DNA of 6,881 nt from Methanobacteriaceae archaeon UBA349 (GTDB lineage Archaea > Methanobacteriota > Methanobacteria > Methanobacteriales > Methanobacteriaceae): positions 1 to 6,881 of the forward strand of contig DAWK01000047.1 in assembly GCA_002509745.1 (NCBI GenBank), given 5' to 3'. This document shows positions 6,264-6,881 of this stretch, one piece after another. Numbering within the stretch: the stretch's first letter is position 1; each line of letters begins with the position of its first letter. The translations under genes and the position numbers were made by a program. The notes beneath the pieces were generated by a model, which had not been told where the DNA came from, did not search any database, and was given only the letters and a program-made list of their open reading frames with translations.

Positions 6264-6683
6264 ATGGCATATTGCTCTAATTGTGGCGAAAAAAATAAAA
6301 ATGGCAACAAATTTTGTTCAAACTGTGGCGAACCTTTAAATTCGGCCCGTTCAGAACCATCTAAACCCATTAAATCTCGCTTGAAATCTCAAGAGTCTTA
6401 CTCAAAAAGTCAACCATATACTGAACGACCTTCTAAAATGGAAAATCGTTATGAGACTCCAAAAGTTACATTTGAATGGAATATTGTCATTGTGGGTGCC
6501 TTAATTTTGGTAATTGTGGCCGGGATTTTAGGCAGGATTTTACCTATTTTAGCCATTGTTATTGCGGCAGCTATTGCAATTATTTATGCATTATCTGCTA
6601 CTCGTAAAATGGCTACTATTGTTGTGATAATACCTTTAATAATGGTCCTGGCTGCTTCAATTTTTGCACTTTTTAGCTTGTAA
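6264..6683 (+). CDS. Small membrane protein with an N-terminal zinc ribbon
   Basis: A 139-residue protein counted from ATG 6264. It begins MAYCSNCGEKN and carries two CXXC pairs, Cys4/Cys7 and Cys18/Cys21, spaced 10 residues: a zinc ribbon of the zinc_ribbon_2 type. A polar Lys/Ser/Pro-rich linker (about 26-70) follows, then a hydrophobic C-terminal half with three probable membrane helices: about 73-90, 92-110 and 117-138. Many archaea carry such zinc-ribbon plus transmembrane proteins; none that I can name has a settled function, so none is given. The ribbon probably faces the cytoplasm (inference). AAGGATGG at 6252-6259 provides a ribosome binding site for ATG 6264. An ATG at 6231 would add 11 polar residues and has no such site, so the later start fits the usual M-x-x-C-x-x-C beginning. 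The upstream gene is divergent. Confidence 0.8.
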   Translation: MAYCSNCGEKNKNGNKFCSNCGEPLNSARSEPSKPIKSRLKSQESYSKSQPYTERPSKMENRYETPKVTFEWNIVIVGALILVIVAGILGRILPILAIVIAAAIAIIYALSATRKMATIVVIIPLIMVLAASIFALFSL

Positions 6684-6700
6684 TGAATTTAAAAAAATAA

Positions 6701-6716
6701 TTTAGTTTCAGCTAAA
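6701..6716 (+). terminator. Weak hairpin after the zinc-ribbon gene
   Basis: TTTAG and CTAAA can pair over a 6-base loop, 18 bases after the stop codon, with a T run at 6735-6739. Archaeal terminators need mainly T tracts, so this is only a possible terminator. Confidence 0.25.
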
Positions 6717-6823
6717 AACCATTTATCTGTATCATTTTTAGCCATATTATTATGAATTAAGCAAAATTTAGTGAAATTTAGCTGATGAAAAGAGGATTTA
6801 TTTGTAAAAATGATCCTGCACCC

Positions 6824-6840
6824 AAAACGTTTATATACAA
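6824..6840 (+). promoter_or_regulatory. Strong archaeal promoter (BRE/TATA) pointing out of the window
   Basis: AAAACGTTTATATACAA contains TTTATATA (6830-6837), an excellent match to the methanogen TATA box, preceded by an A-rich BRE-like stretch. Transcription should begin near 6857-6863. The gene it serves begins at or beyond the right edge; an ATG at 6876 has no clear ribosome binding site, so the product (protein or stable RNA) cannot be decided here. Confidence 0.7.
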
Positions 6841-6881
6841 TGACTATCAACCTAATTATACTCCCATAAAGAGCTATGTTT

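Noticed and set aside
1..6881. CRISPR array, transposon ends, tRNA or rRNA
   Set aside because: No regularly spaced repeats, transposase motifs, cloverleaf-like segments or rRNA-like stretches were seen.

Overview
The window looks like chromosomal DNA of a low-GC methanogenic archaeon, most likely of the Methanobacteriales (a Methanobacterium-like species). This is inferred from several signs seen together: AT-rich intergenic DNA, archaeal TATA-type promoter boxes (best example at 6824-6840), GGTGAT/GGAGG ribosome binding sites, an archaeal-looking GatB, a CBS-ParB fusion of a kind I associate with methanogens, and a BioB/HydE-like radical SAM protein. No database search was possible, so the genus is a guess.

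Left part (1-2074, plus strand): the 3' end of a transglutaminase-like cysteine-peptidase-fold protein (upstream part outside the window), a class I SAM-dependent methyltransferase (511-1311), and a flavodoxin-fold NAD(P)H oxidoreductase (1451-2074). They are separated by AT-rich gaps with possible promoter or terminator signals, and look like separate transcription units rather than a tight operon.

Middle part (2161-4672, minus strand): a probable operon read right to left, gatB, then a CBS-CBS-ParB/Srx-fold protein, then hisE. The last two genes overlap by 8 bases, so they are probably translationally coupled. GatB makes Asn-tRNA (and possibly Gln-tRNA) precursors by amidation. HisE performs the second step of histidine synthesis. 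The CBS-ParB protein between them has no assigned role; its CBS pair suggests adenosine-nucleotide sensing. The gatB leader carries a perfect 7-bp inverted repeat and two AACGTT palindromes that coding does not explain.

Right part (4949-6881): a minus-strand radical SAM protein of the BioB/HydE/HmdB type, with an unusual CX4CX2C cluster motif. A 310-base AT-rich divergent spacer with short tandem duplications follows. Then comes a plus-strand small membrane protein with an N-terminal double-CXXC zinc ribbon. A strong archaeal promoter near the right edge drives something outside the window.

No mobile element, CRISPR array, tRNA or rRNA was seen. Most of the window is ordinary core-genome sequence. 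The best leads are the radical SAM protein of unknown substrate, the CBS-ParB protein and the gatB leader structure.
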